The position numbers and the translations under genes are program-made. A model generated the notes under the pieces. The model was not told the DNA's origin and made no database searches. It saw only the letters and a list, made by a program, of their open reading frames with translations. A stretch of 46,186 nt of DNA from IMG/VR virus record IMGVR_UViG_3300036760_000442, positions 1 to 46,186 of that record, one strand, 5' to 3'. Shown in pieces: positions 1 through 7,350 of the stretch; within the stretch, counting starts at the first letter, position 1; the number at the start of each line of letters is the position of its first letter. This DNA comes from a virus.

Positions 1-126
1 TGCGGTAGCATTACTGGATGCGGTCTTCAAAGAGCTGAAGGCAGGAACGAGAGAGCTCTCTCCGTCATCCTTCATCGGCTGTCCGGCAGAACTAGCATAC
101 ATACCTACAAGATCAGGCTTTGCCAT
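1..126 (-). CDS. Unknown structural-locus protein, N-terminal 42 residues only (window edge)
   Basis: The ATG at 126-124 is preceded by a perfect AAGGAGG Shine-Dalgarno (SD) sequence, and the frame stays open to the window edge. The visible protein starts MAKPDLVGMYASSAGQP and is Ser/Ala-rich without a recognisable domain. It lies just downstream of the head protease, the 90-residue gene and an HNH endonuclease. That is the place where tailed phages usually keep the scaffold or major capsid gene, so a capsid-related role is a positional inference only. Confidence 0.7.
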   Translation of the reverse strand, partial: MAKPDLVGMYASSAGQPMKDDGESSLVPAFSSLKTASSNATA

Positions 127-138
127 GGGTTATCCTCC

Positions 139-813
139 TTATGGGTGTATTAGGGATAGAAATTCTTCTGCTGTCTTAACATTCTTCTTGAGATTGCAAT
201 CTGGGCACGCCAAACAGATGTTTTCTCTTCCGTTAGAACCCCCTCGTGCCAAGGGAACCATGTGATCCACGTGATAATCACTTAACGGCTTTTCACAATA
301 CAAACATCTGTTATTCTGGGAGAGACGGAGGACTAGAATATCCTCCGCCGTGTGCGATCCTCCGGCAGCTCTTTTTCTAGCTCTTCTGCGAGCAGAACAA
401 GCTTTCTGATATTCTGGAGTTCCACATAAGCCATGTATAATAGTCCTGATGCCTTTTCTAGCACACCCACAGCTTGTGGTGGTTCCGTTTTTTATCCTGT
501 GTGCCTGTATTGTTGTAGTTTCACCGCAATCACAAAGACACAAATACATACTTCTGTTGTTTTCCATTCCTGAAAACTGAAGTACCTTTAGTTTCGCAAA
601 ACGACTTCCTATACGAATAGGTTTCCGCACTGCGTCTGCCTGTCCGCATCCGCAACTTCTACTTCTCCCTTTACGAAGGTTGGCACCATTTACCCGCTTC
701 TTTTTTCCACAAGAGCACACACACTCCCACATAGCCTGCTTAAACTTGTTTGATCCGCTCCGCTTTAATACACGCAAGCGACCAAATTTTCTACCCGTCA
801 AATCCTTAGACAT
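139..813 (-). CDS. HNH homing endonuclease with two Cys-rich DNA-binding modules
   Basis: A 224-residue free-standing homing endonuclease. The N-terminal half holds two tandem modules of the type G-(K/S)-x-F-x-(R/K)-L-x-V followed by CxCDCG/CSCG and a closing SCGC, typical of phage HNH proteins and probably zinc-binding DNA readers. The C-terminal HNH domain has CLYC, the HVDHMVPLARGG core (catalytic His) and CPDCN, giving a two-CxxC zinc cradle. An ATG at 864 in the same frame is possible, but the ATG at 813 has a GGAG SD and gives an 8-nt overlap with the upstream 90-residue gene, so 813 is preferred. It sits as an insertion between head genes and probably spreads itself rather than serving the virion. 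Confidence 0.88.
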   Translation of the reverse strand: MSKDLTGRKFGRLRVLKRSGSNKFKQAMWECVCSCGKKKRVNGANLRKGRSRSCGCGQADAVRKPIRIGSRFAKLKVLQFSGMENNRSMYLCLCDCGETTTIQAHRIKNGTTTSCGCARKGIRTIIHGLCGTPEYQKACSARRRARKRAAGGSHTAEDILVLRLSQNNRCLYCEKPLSDYHVDHMVPLARGGSNGRENICLACPDCNLKKNVKTAEEFLSLIHP

Positions 814-1078
814 TCGTTCTCCGAGAGAGCACAAGCTGATCCTTGGCGGTAATGATCCCTCCAACTTTGAATTGGAGTTTCGAAAGGAACACTACCGTGT
901 CTTTTTCTTCTAGTATTTTCACAGCTCGTTCGACCGCAAGTTCGCGATCTTCCCCGGCCGATAATACTTGCGAGCCGGAGCCTACCAGAAGAACAAATCC
1001 TGAAACCTTTTCTCTCTCACCCTTTGCGTCAAGTCTGCTGAGGGCTTGGGAAGCGTCGGCTCTATTCTTGAACCTCAT
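806..1078 (-). CDS. Hypothetical head-locus protein, 90 residues
   Basis: A 90-residue protein with no family I recognise. It has a charged N-terminus (MRFKNRADASQAL), then a segment rich in Val, Leu and Gly (FVLLVGSGSQVLSAG) and predicted beta strands towards the C-terminus (DTVVFLSKLQFKVGGIIT). The start has only an A/G-rich stretch (AAAGAAAAG) as SD and lies 47 bp after the protease stop. It lies between the protease and the truncated gene at the window edge, so a small head or decoration role is possible. Nothing in the sequence proves it. Confidence 0.65.
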   Translation of the reverse strand: MRFKNRADASQALSRLDAKGEREKVSGFVLLVGSGSQVLSAGEDRELAVERAVKILEEKDTVVFLSKLQFKVGGIITAKDQLVLSRRTNV

Positions 1079-1125
1079 CGTCTTTTCTTTGGTAATGATG
1101 GACGCCGAGGTAATGGGCTGACTAA

Positions 1126-2532
1126 CTATTTGGAAGTTTTTTTTTCGGCGGAAAGAACATACTCTCGCAACGAATCGCGCAGAGCCTTCGCCTCATCTCT
1201 CATCTTGGCGATGTGTTCCGTAGGCATAGAAACTGCCGAAGCAGAACCGGACTGCAGCACGGTTGTGTTGGTATTAGAAGGAGCGTTGTCCAAGTGCTCT
1301 CGAAGAGTTCGGGTAATAGTGCTATCCACAGGATCCTTGGTTACGGAGTTTCTCTGATTGCGCAAGCACTCTGGAGCCTTCGCAGACGCGCCGATAACCG
1401 GGCAAGCTTCCTCGAACAGCGCGCACCAGTGCTCATGCAGAACAACCCCTTCAGATTGATCCAGAGCGTTGAACTTGGTTACGCGCTTCTTAAAGCTCGC
1501 GCATAAGGAGTCTGGCCAATAGTTGATTGTTCCGGGACCGCCGATACCAGGACCGGTATAGCGAAGGGCGTTTTCTTTTCCGCCGGTGGAAAGAATTCTC
1601 TTTAGTCCGCCAGTTTCTTCGTCGATTTCTACATAGACCTGCATACGGCCATCGGAAGCATCCGCGCCTTCCTCAGTTAGAGCAGTTACTTCTACTAAAG
1701 TATCCGTCTTTTCTTCCACTTTATCAACCTCCGTGGCTGCTTCTTTGTTGGTATTCACAATGATAGAGTGTCCTCGTAGATTATCAATGGACTCAAGGTT
1801 GATCACTACATCCCCTCGTTCCTTTAGCTCTTTGTGAGCGGCTGTTTCAAGAACGATGGAGTGGGGGTTGGCTGGGTTCTTTACGATGCCCATACCGCTG
1901 AAGGTGATACCTCGAAGTACGCGAGCTACGAAGTGCTTACCAAGGGCTTTTTGTCCCGCCATGATTTTTACGAAACCACCGATCAAGTCCTCTGGAGTAT
2001 AACCAAGAGTGACTGCTTCGGTGCGGGTAATGATTTGATTTCCTACCTTAATGTCGAAATCTTTGAAGAAACACTCCATGCTGACCTTCCATTCGCCGCG
2101 AGTAATCTCATCGGCGTATTCAGGAAAGCGCATCTTGTGAATGACACCGGCAATAGCGATGTCGATGTCCATCTCGTCAGGGTCGCGAGATGTTTCTTTG
2201 AATTCAGCCATAAGCTTCATCGGGTCAAACGATTCTCCGTCCTTATACAGGAAGGCGGAATCATAAATGTGTCCGATCACCTTGGTCTCATCGTGCTCGA
2301 TGTCGATAGCCTTATGGACGATTGTGTTGTGGGCTCGCATCATTTCTGATGGTAAGAAGTGAGCCCCGTTTTTGTTGGTTCCTGCGGAAACCAGAATGGA
2401 ACGAATGTACTGAAGATCCCCCTGGCGTTCATCGGGGAAAGCCAAAACAGCTGCTTTTTCCTGAGCGGCACGTTCTGCCTTATCCAGAACGCTGATTGCT
2501 GCTTCTACTATAACCTTATTTTCTACAGCCAT
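1126..2532 (-). CDS. Head maturation (prohead) protease with C-terminal scaffold-like tail
   Basis: A 468-residue protein. Residues about 65-230 match the pattern of the herpesvirus-assemblin-fold prohead proteases: a catalytic His in DIEHDETKVIGHI (H80), a downstream beta region, then a Ser in GEWKVSMECFF (S151), and the closing GITFSGMGIVKNPANP segment that recurs in these enzymes. Such proteases digest the internal scaffold and trim capsid proteins during head maturation. Residues about 240-468 are acidic and Thr/Glu-rich, ending in a predicted helical stretch (MRDEAKALRDSLREYVL), and could be a fused scaffold. The SD GGAGG overlaps the end of the preceding small gene. Its place after the portal supports the role. 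Confidence 0.78.
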   Translation of the reverse strand: MAVENKVIVEAAISVLDKAERAAQEKAAVLAFPDERQGDLQYIRSILVSAGTNKNGAHFLPSEMMRAHNTIVHKAIDIEHDETKVIGHIYDSAFLYKDGESFDPMKLMAEFKETSRDPDEMDIDIAIAGVIHKMRFPEYADEITRGEWKVSMECFFKDFDIKVGNQIITRTEAVTLGYTPEDLIGGFVKIMAGQKALGKHFVARVLRGITFSGMGIVKNPANPHSIVLETAAHKELKERGDVVINLESIDNLRGHSIIVNTNKEAATEVDKVEEKTDTLVEVTALTEEGADASDGRMQVYVEIDEETGGLKRILSTGGKENALRYTGPGIGGPGTINYWPDSLCASFKKRVTKFNALDQSEGVVLHEHWCALFEEACPVIGASAKAPECLRNQRNSVTKDPVDSTITRTLREHLDNAPSNTNTTVLQSGSASAVSMPTEHIAKMRDEAKALRDSLREYVLSAEKKTSK

Positions 2533-2544
2533 CTTTTCCTCCGA

Positions 2545-2724
2545 TTAACTTACAAGGATAGGCGCTTCTAGTGCCTCTTCCTTTGTTTTAGTCTCTGCTG
2601 AGATTTTATCCTCAAGCATCGCAAAAAGAGATGCCAGGTTTTTCTGGGTAGCGGTCTTACGTTCTTTGGACTGGTTCTTGATTTCCTTTACTTGCTGGTC
2701 GAGGATCTCTAATTTGTCCATCAT
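2545..2724 (-). CDS. Small coiled-coil protein, 59 residues
   Basis: A short gene with an AAGGAGA SD 11 nt before ATGATG. The product (MMDKLEILDQQVKEIKNQSK...) is highly charged with heptad-like hydrophobics, so it is probably one alpha-helical coiled coil. It fills the gap between the membrane protein and the protease, and its 3' end contains the protease SD, suggesting coupled translation. No family was recognised. A scaffold- or chaperone-like small head protein is possible. Confidence 0.75.
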   Translation of the reverse strand: MMDKLEILDQQVKEIKNQSKERKTATQKNLASLFAMLEDKISAETKTKEEALEAPILVS

Positions 2725-2751
2725 GGGGATTTGTTCTCCTTTTCATCCATC

Positions 2752-3042
2752 TTAACCTTCCTCATCTTCCGTATTCTTACGGAAAACCTTGATTAACAGG
2801 TTAATGTGTTTATCCAAGTCTCGTGCCAATTCCTCATAATCCTGCCTTTCTTCCTTAGCATCCGCCAGTCTTTTCTCTGAGAGTTCCAAGAGCTTGGTCT
2901 GAAGATCAGTATTCTTCGTTTGCTCGGATTTTAACTGGCGGAACAAATGAATAACTATCCCCGTTAAGACCGCAAGAGAAATAGCCACAAGTCCGTATTC
3001 TTTAAGTAGAAGTGTAAGAAAAGTCCAGAACTCGCTGTCCAT
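2752..3042 (-). CDS. Small membrane-anchored coiled-coil protein
   Basis: A 96-residue protein. Residues about 12-34 form one transmembrane helix (YGLVAISLAVLTGIVIHLF). The rest is a charged coiled coil (SEQTKNTDLQTKLLELSEKR and on). The start ATG abuts the stop of the -1 frameshift extension of the upstream gene (TAAATG), which itself supports that extension being translated. The layout (N-terminal anchor plus long helix) is shared by phage i-spanins, XhlA-like proteins and some holins. None can be chosen from sequence alone. Confidence 0.75.
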   Translation of the reverse strand: MDSEFWTFLTLLLKEYGLVAISLAVLTGIVIHLFRQLKSEQTKNTDLQTKLLELSEKRLADAKEERQDYEELARDLDKHINLLIKVFRKNTEDEEG

Positions 3043-3291
3043 TTATCCCCTACTTCTTCGGTAAGCCGCTACAGCCGCCTGGGCGGTAGGGCTTTCCGGT
3101 ACACAGAAGCCATTCTTCTCGTCCAGCAAGAAGCCGGGAGGACATTCTAATGTTCCACGTGGTTCAGCGTTTCCCACATTGGTAATGGGAACACAAGAAC
3201 CAGACTTAGGATCGAATACTTCTTCTGCCCGGCACTGAGGATGGAATAACGCAGGATCTGTTCCTGTCCATTGACCCTCAGTGCTTAGCTT
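3043..3291 (-). CDS. -1 frameshift extension of the Cys-module protein (82 residues, two more modules)
   Basis: This open frame begins in the -1 frame at the end of the 715-residue gene and runs to a TAA that touches the next gene's ATG. It has no ATG and no SD of its own. The peptide contains two more copies of the same module (CRAEEVFDPKSGSC and CPPGFLLDEKNGFC), both with the exact C-x12-C spacing and Asp at +7. That is hard to explain unless it is read as one protein with the upstream frame. Slipping on GGGAAAA gives a 796-residue fusion with nine modules. Confidence 0.8.
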   Translation of the reverse strand, partial: KLSTEGQWTGTDPALFHPQCRAEEVFDPKSGSCVPITNVGNAEPRGTLECPPGFLLDEKNGFCVPESPTAQAAVAAYRRSRG

Positions 3292-3297
3292 TTTCCC
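3232..3297 (-). promoter_or_regulatory. Programmed -1 ribosomal frameshift signal (slippery site plus stem-loop)
   Basis: In the direction of reading: the heptamer GGGAAAA (3297-3291), in phase G_GGA_AAA, so both tRNAs can re-pair after a one-base slip. Then six spacer bases including the zero-frame TAA (3287-3285), then a perfect 9-bp stem GCACTGAGG (3284-3276) with CCTCAGTGC (3240-3232), extendable by one G-U and one A-U pair. The 35-nt loop contains a nested 5-bp hairpin (CAGGA/TCCTG). Slippery heptamer, 5-9 nt spacer and stable structure are the canonical elements of -1 frameshifting. Confidence 0.85.
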
Positions 3298-5432
3298 AGA
3301 TACGCTTTAACCACCTCTCGAGCATGATCGATAAGGTGCTTGGTAGCATCTTCGACAGCCTGGGCAGAGTATCCTTCGATCTTGCTGACCCTCGCGAGAG
3401 AATTGCGGAGACGAGCAGTATCAATAGAAGCGTTATCATAGGAGTCCTTCACGCCTGGGGTGTGATGGAGAAGAGCTCGGCGAGTAGAACTTACGAGAGC
3501 AGGCGGAAACGCCTCATTCGGAAGTTCCTTCGCGTCGATCTTAAACTTCTCGCGGGATCCGGATGCCTTTTCCACATTGATGATTTCATCGAGGTGTCGA
3601 ATAAGCTGAGCTACGGACATGGCGTCCGTAGATGCGGTGCTCTTCGGGCTCTGGGGAGAAGCTCCACTTGGGCGGCTCTTATCCGAGGAATCCAGCGGGC
3701 GGCAGAGCTTATTCACACCGTCCCAAAGGGTTTCTGCTGGGCAGTCCGAAGGAAGCTTTACCTTACCAGCGGGAGCGGGAACAAGTCCCTCATCACCAGC
3801 AGCCTCGGTTTCTCCCTTAGTCTTCTTGCTCGAGTCCAGAGTAATGCACTCCTCGCGATCTGCATTCCAACTGGTGTTAGGAGGGCAATCAGAAGGAAGG
3901 CGCGCGGGGCGGCCAGCAGGGGAGGGCGCGAGGTCACGCTGGGCTGCATCTTCAACAGCGGCCTTCGAAGTAGTAGTTCCGGTCTTCTTGGAAGGATCAA
4001 GAGCTACACATTCGCGCTTCGAAAAATCAAAGAAGGAACCAGGGGGGCACTGAAAACCTGGAGTATCCTTTCGTCCTTCCGGATCAAGGGCAATGATTTC
4101 AGAATGAGAACCCTGAGTCTTGATCGCGTCATAGAAACCCTTGGTCTTGCCGCACTTCTTAGCCTTTGGATCCCATTCCATCCAAGGGGGGCAGGGGCCC
4201 TTCTTCATCTCTGCCATTTCAGTTTCCTCCGCATTCTTGTTAGTATTTTTTACTGGCTGTACAATTTTCGCTTCAAGTAGAAGATCATTTAATACGCCAG
4301 CAAACTCTTCGTTGCTGTTTGCCTTGGCGAAGTTATTAACCTTGATACCACACTTTGATGCGGCCGCCATAATTTTTCGGCGGAGAGAAGCCTTTTCCCC
4401 AACGGTCAGACCCTTGGCCTGGTTGAAGCGCGCCATAGCGTTTCGAACTCGTGCACAGGTGTCGAGCGGGAACTTTCTCTTACCAGGAACCCCAAAGGTG
4501 CTATCCGGTAGAGACTTCCTCTGCTTGGTAGTAATAGGGGCCGCGGTCTCTACAGCAGCCTCTTCAGAGCAACAAACAGAGGGCTGGGACATTACACGAT
4601 CGCGCTCTTCGTCATTCTTCCACTCCCACATGTCCTTCGGGATAACAAAACCGAAGTGTTTGGAGGTATAATCGCCGGCCGAATAATCCTTTACCGCGTA
4701 CTCGCTGACATCATGAGAGTGTGGGTAGGATTCCGATCCAGCGTAGCTCGAAGAAACCGAAGTCTTTCCATCTCCATTCTCATCAACGGTTACCAAGTGA
4801 GTATGCCCGTCGAGAGGATCAGGAGAGGTCATAGCAAGGCGACCAGAGAGGTGGGAGGCAAAGAGTGTTTTAAACTCAGCATCGACGCTCTCGGAAGCCA
4901 TTACGGTGTCCTTGTTTAGAGGAATACATTCTCGGCGGGAAAAATCAAAGAACTGAGAAGGAGGGCATTTGAAACCTACAGGATCTTTTCGTCCTTCCGG
5001 ATCGAGCGCCACTACGTCCTGATGGGTTGCAACTTCTTCCTCTACGTAGTCTGTGTCCGAAGACATCGCAGACTCGTCGCTATTCTCCTGCTCCGCCTGC
5101 TCTAAAGGAACGCAAGTTCGGCTAATAAAAGAAAAAGTTGTACCTTCGGCACAACTTACTGGTTCGTCCATGTCCTCGGCATCCGTAAGAGCGACTTCCT
5201 TATTTTCGGAAGCGGCGGTCTTATCCTTAAGTCCGCGCCATAGATCGCCCTGGTCGTCATTGACGCTACGGGTTTCCGCAGTATGATCAATGGAACCTAT
5301 AGGCAAACACGCGCCGCTCGCGGGATCGCGGCGATGCTGCGGAGGACATTCTTCTACGAGCGTTGTCGCAAAAGACTTCATTTCCTGAAGTAGTTTCTGC
5401 GCCTTGGTAAGTTCTGTATTCTTTGTGGTCAT
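3285..5432 (-). CDS. Large Cys-module head-locus protein (zero-frame product, 715 residues)
   Basis: Encoded between portal and protease. It carries seven modules with an invariant C-x12-C spacing (Cys pairs at 29/42, 94/107, 156/169, 414/427, 462/475, 516/529, 564/577), usually CPP at the first Cys, Asp/Asn at +7, and often Pro-Leu after the second Cys. Between modules 3 and 4 lie a His-rich stretch (GHTHLVTVDENGDG...HSHDV, residues 209-241) and a helical segment, residues 321-364 (CARVRNAMARFNQAKGL...), resembling the DUF6582-type helix found in phage proteins. A related helix (RLRNSLARVSKIEGY) is at 674-688. Modules are linked by low-complexity acidic stretches. The last codons form a -1 slippery site (see the frameshift entry), adding two more modules. 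Function is unknown; a virion or head protein is inferred from position. Confidence 0.85.
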   Translation of the reverse strand: MTTKNTELTKAQKLLQEMKSFATTLVEECPPQHRRDPASGACLPIGSIDHTAETRSVNDDQGDLWRGLKDKTAASENKEVALTDAEDMDEPVSCAEGTTFSFISRTCVPLEQAEQENSDESAMSSDTDYVEEEVATHQDVVALDPEGRKDPVGFKCPPSQFFDFSRRECIPLNKDTVMASESVDAEFKTLFASHLSGRLAMTSPDPLDGHTHLVTVDENGDGKTSVSSSYAGSESYPHSHDVSEYAVKDYSAGDYTSKHFGFVIPKDMWEWKNDEERDRVMSQPSVCCSEEAAVETAAPITTKQRKSLPDSTFGVPGKRKFPLDTCARVRNAMARFNQAKGLTVGEKASLRRKIMAAASKCGIKVNNFAKANSNEEFAGVLNDLLLEAKIVQPVKNTNKNAEETEMAEMKKGPCPPWMEWDPKAKKCGKTKGFYDAIKTQGSHSEIIALDPEGRKDTPGFQCPPGSFFDFSKRECVALDPSKKTGTTTSKAAVEDAAQRDLAPSPAGRPARLPSDCPPNTSWNADREECITLDSSKKTKGETEAAGDEGLVPAPAGKVKLPSDCPAETLWDGVNKLCRPLDSSDKSRPSGASPQSPKSTASTDAMSVAQLIRHLDEIINVEKASGSREKFKIDAKELPNEAFPPALVSSTRRALLHHTPGVKDSYDNASIDTARLRNSLARVSKIEGYSAQAVEDATKHLIDHAREVVKAYLGKS

Positions 5433-5452
5433 GGTGTTTCTACACCCTCCTT
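5433..5452 (-). promoter_or_regulatory. Ribosome-binding site with a hairpin between SD and start codon
   Basis: The AAGGAG SD (5452-5447) lies 14 nt from the ATG of the Cys-module gene, too far for a normal site. The 14 nt form a perfect hairpin GGTGT-AGAA-ACACC that abuts the ATG. Folding it would bring the SD next to the start codon, as described for some phage T4 mRNAs. It could serve as a translation-control point. Confidence 0.6.
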
Positions 5453-5474
5453 TTATTTTGTTCTGGTGTGGCTA

Positions 5475-7340
5475 TTACTTTGGGAAACCCTTTGGTTTCT
5501 TGGGCTTGGTCGCTCCGCCCTTTTTCGGGCGGCCCTCACTTGGGGTACCTGTGGGAGTTCTCTGGATTGGCTGAATCTGCGGTTGCATGTTCTTCAAGCC
5601 TATCTTGATTAGGTTCTCTACGTTGGTCTGGAAGTCTTTGAGATCTTCCTGAGTGACCACGGTCTTAGGAGCCGAGTCAGTAGTATCCTGGGTAGGAACT
5701 GGTCCGGAAGGCGGAAGAGCCTTCGGATTGTACGGAGAACCAATGATGCCAAGAGTTCCATCCTGAACCAGCGGCTTCTCTTGAAGCATGTTGGAAAGTT
5801 CGTTTCCGAAGTCCAAGCCGAGTTTCTCGAGACCGGTTTCGTAGGAGATGATGCGACGATCAATCATGCCCTGAATAACGCTCATCAACATGATCTCGTC
5901 CTTTAGGGCATTCTCATCGAAACGAACATTGGGATAGCGATCAAATCCCATAGCAAGTGCGATCTCTTCGTACTCTCCATCGATCCAACGCTTAACGCAG
6001 CGACGTGCGTAGTTAATCTCTTCTGAGAAAGCCTTAACTGCGGTTTCTACTGCTTTAGCATTGGCAGAAAGGTTTCCATCAATCAACGCGCGAGTGACGC
6101 CCCAGGCCATAGTCAGATCGTCATTTACCTGTGCGAACTTATCTTGTCCCAAGATCTGGCTGATTTCCGGAAAGGTAATCTTCTCGATCTGAAGGGTGTG
6201 ATTCCAGACGATGTCAAAGCCTTTACTGGAAGTATCGAAGAGACGGGCGATGGCATCCAGTTGAGACTGATCGCATACAGGATGTTCGTCATTGCCAATG
6301 GTGATCTTTAGAATGTAATTGGTGATGCCGTCAAGTGTAGAATAATCTGCCTTAACCAGAGCATCTTTGTAGTCCATCGCATCAAAGGCGCGCAGCACAC
6401 GAGGCATCGCATACCGTTCATAATCCTGTTTGCGGTAATCACACTTGCCTACCAACTCAGGCGGGAGCTTTACGGGCTTTCCGGCTTTGATATCCTTTAC
6501 GAGATCCACGGGAAGAGTACGAATGAATTCCTTCTGCTCTTTGGTTTGCTTTCCGGTGTTCTTAAGTAGCGCCCGAAGTTCAGTGAAAGCTTGAGGCTTA
6601 AGATAAGTATCAGTCTGATCGAACAGCAGAGGTCCCTTGATTTCAATTAAGCGGGGATCCAAAATAGAGTATTGAAGAGGAAGGAAAGACTTGGACCAAA
6701 TTTTCTTGGCCGCTGCGTAATCTCTATACCCAATCAAATCCTGCATCTTCGGATCAGTTTTTAGGTTCTTGATCGCTGCCGAAGTTTTAACTACAGCCTG
6801 AAAGTTTTCTGGCTTTAGACGGGGGTCAAACTTTCCAATAGTCTTCAAAGTTCGAACCATTCCCACTCTAAAGAAGTCAAAGAAGATCTTCTCGACCGTT
6901 TCCTTGAAGCCTACCTCACGAACCCACACATCAAAAAAGAGTTTTACATCTGCGTCGTCCGTGTCATTGCTAAAGCCCTTCGCCGCGAAATTAGTGAGCG
7001 TATCAATGGTTGTACCATACGCACCCTTAGAACGATAGAGGGCAAGCGCCTTTGCGTAAGACTTATCTGCTTTGATGGCGGTAGGGTCGGGCTGCCCGGA
7101 CAGGAGGTCGAGATCGATGCGTCGTAAATAGTCTCGGCTGATAACACCTGCGTCAGTTCGAAACTTAATAGGGCTTGGCTGTCCATCCTGACCAGTAAGG
7201 TATGCAAGTTCTCGAACAGGTGTTCCGCCAGGGCCTACGGCTATTTCCATCTCATGGACACCAGGGCGTACTTCGTCGTGGGAAAGAACTTGAGCATGCT
7301 CCAACTTTGCGTTTAAGTTGCTCTTAATTTCTTCCGACAT
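5475..7340 (-). CDS. Portal protein
   Basis: A 621-residue protein that starts 11 nt after the terminase stop with an AAGGAG SD. The portal is the dodecameric ring at the head vertex through which DNA is packaged and the tail is joined. Supporting signs are length, the position directly after the large terminase, and an N-terminal pattern usual in portals (RRIDLDLLSGQPD, then YGTTIDTLTNFAAKGF, then FDVWVREVGF). The central long alpha/beta region ends in helices (VETAVKAFSEEINYARRCVKRW). A Pro-rich C-terminus (PPSGPVPTQD...) ends in a Lys/Pro tail (KKGGATKPKKPKGFPK). No catalytic motif is expected. The identification rests on context plus general pattern. Confidence 0.85.
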   Translation of the reverse strand: MSEEIKSNLNAKLEHAQVLSHDEVRPGVHEMEIAVGPGGTPVRELAYLTGQDGQPSPIKFRTDAGVISRDYLRRIDLDLLSGQPDPTAIKADKSYAKALALYRSKGAYGTTIDTLTNFAAKGFSNDTDDADVKLFFDVWVREVGFKETVEKIFFDFFRVGMVRTLKTIGKFDPRLKPENFQAVVKTSAAIKNLKTDPKMQDLIGYRDYAAAKKIWSKSFLPLQYSILDPRLIEIKGPLLFDQTDTYLKPQAFTELRALLKNTGKQTKEQKEFIRTLPVDLVKDIKAGKPVKLPPELVGKCDYRKQDYERYAMPRVLRAFDAMDYKDALVKADYSTLDGITNYILKITIGNDEHPVCDQSQLDAIARLFDTSSKGFDIVWNHTLQIEKITFPEISQILGQDKFAQVNDDLTMAWGVTRALIDGNLSANAKAVETAVKAFSEEINYARRCVKRWIDGEYEEIALAMGFDRYPNVRFDENALKDEIMLMSVIQGMIDRRIISYETGLEKLGLDFGNELSNMLQEKPLVQDGTLGIIGSPYNPKALPPSGPVPTQDTTDSAPKTVVTQEDLKDFQTNVENLIKIGLKNMQPQIQPIQRTPTGTPSEGRPKKGGATKPKKPKGFPK

Positions 7341-7350
7341 CTACCGCTCC

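Noticed and set aside
1834-2349. Plus-strand ORF of 171 codons
   Set aside because: Antisense to the protease gene, whose catalytic pattern is clear. No motif in the plus frame.
3324-4280. Long plus-strand ORF (318 codons)
   Set aside because: Lies entirely opposite the Cys-module gene, has no SD, and the minus-strand frame shows repeated modules. It is a shadow of coding bias.
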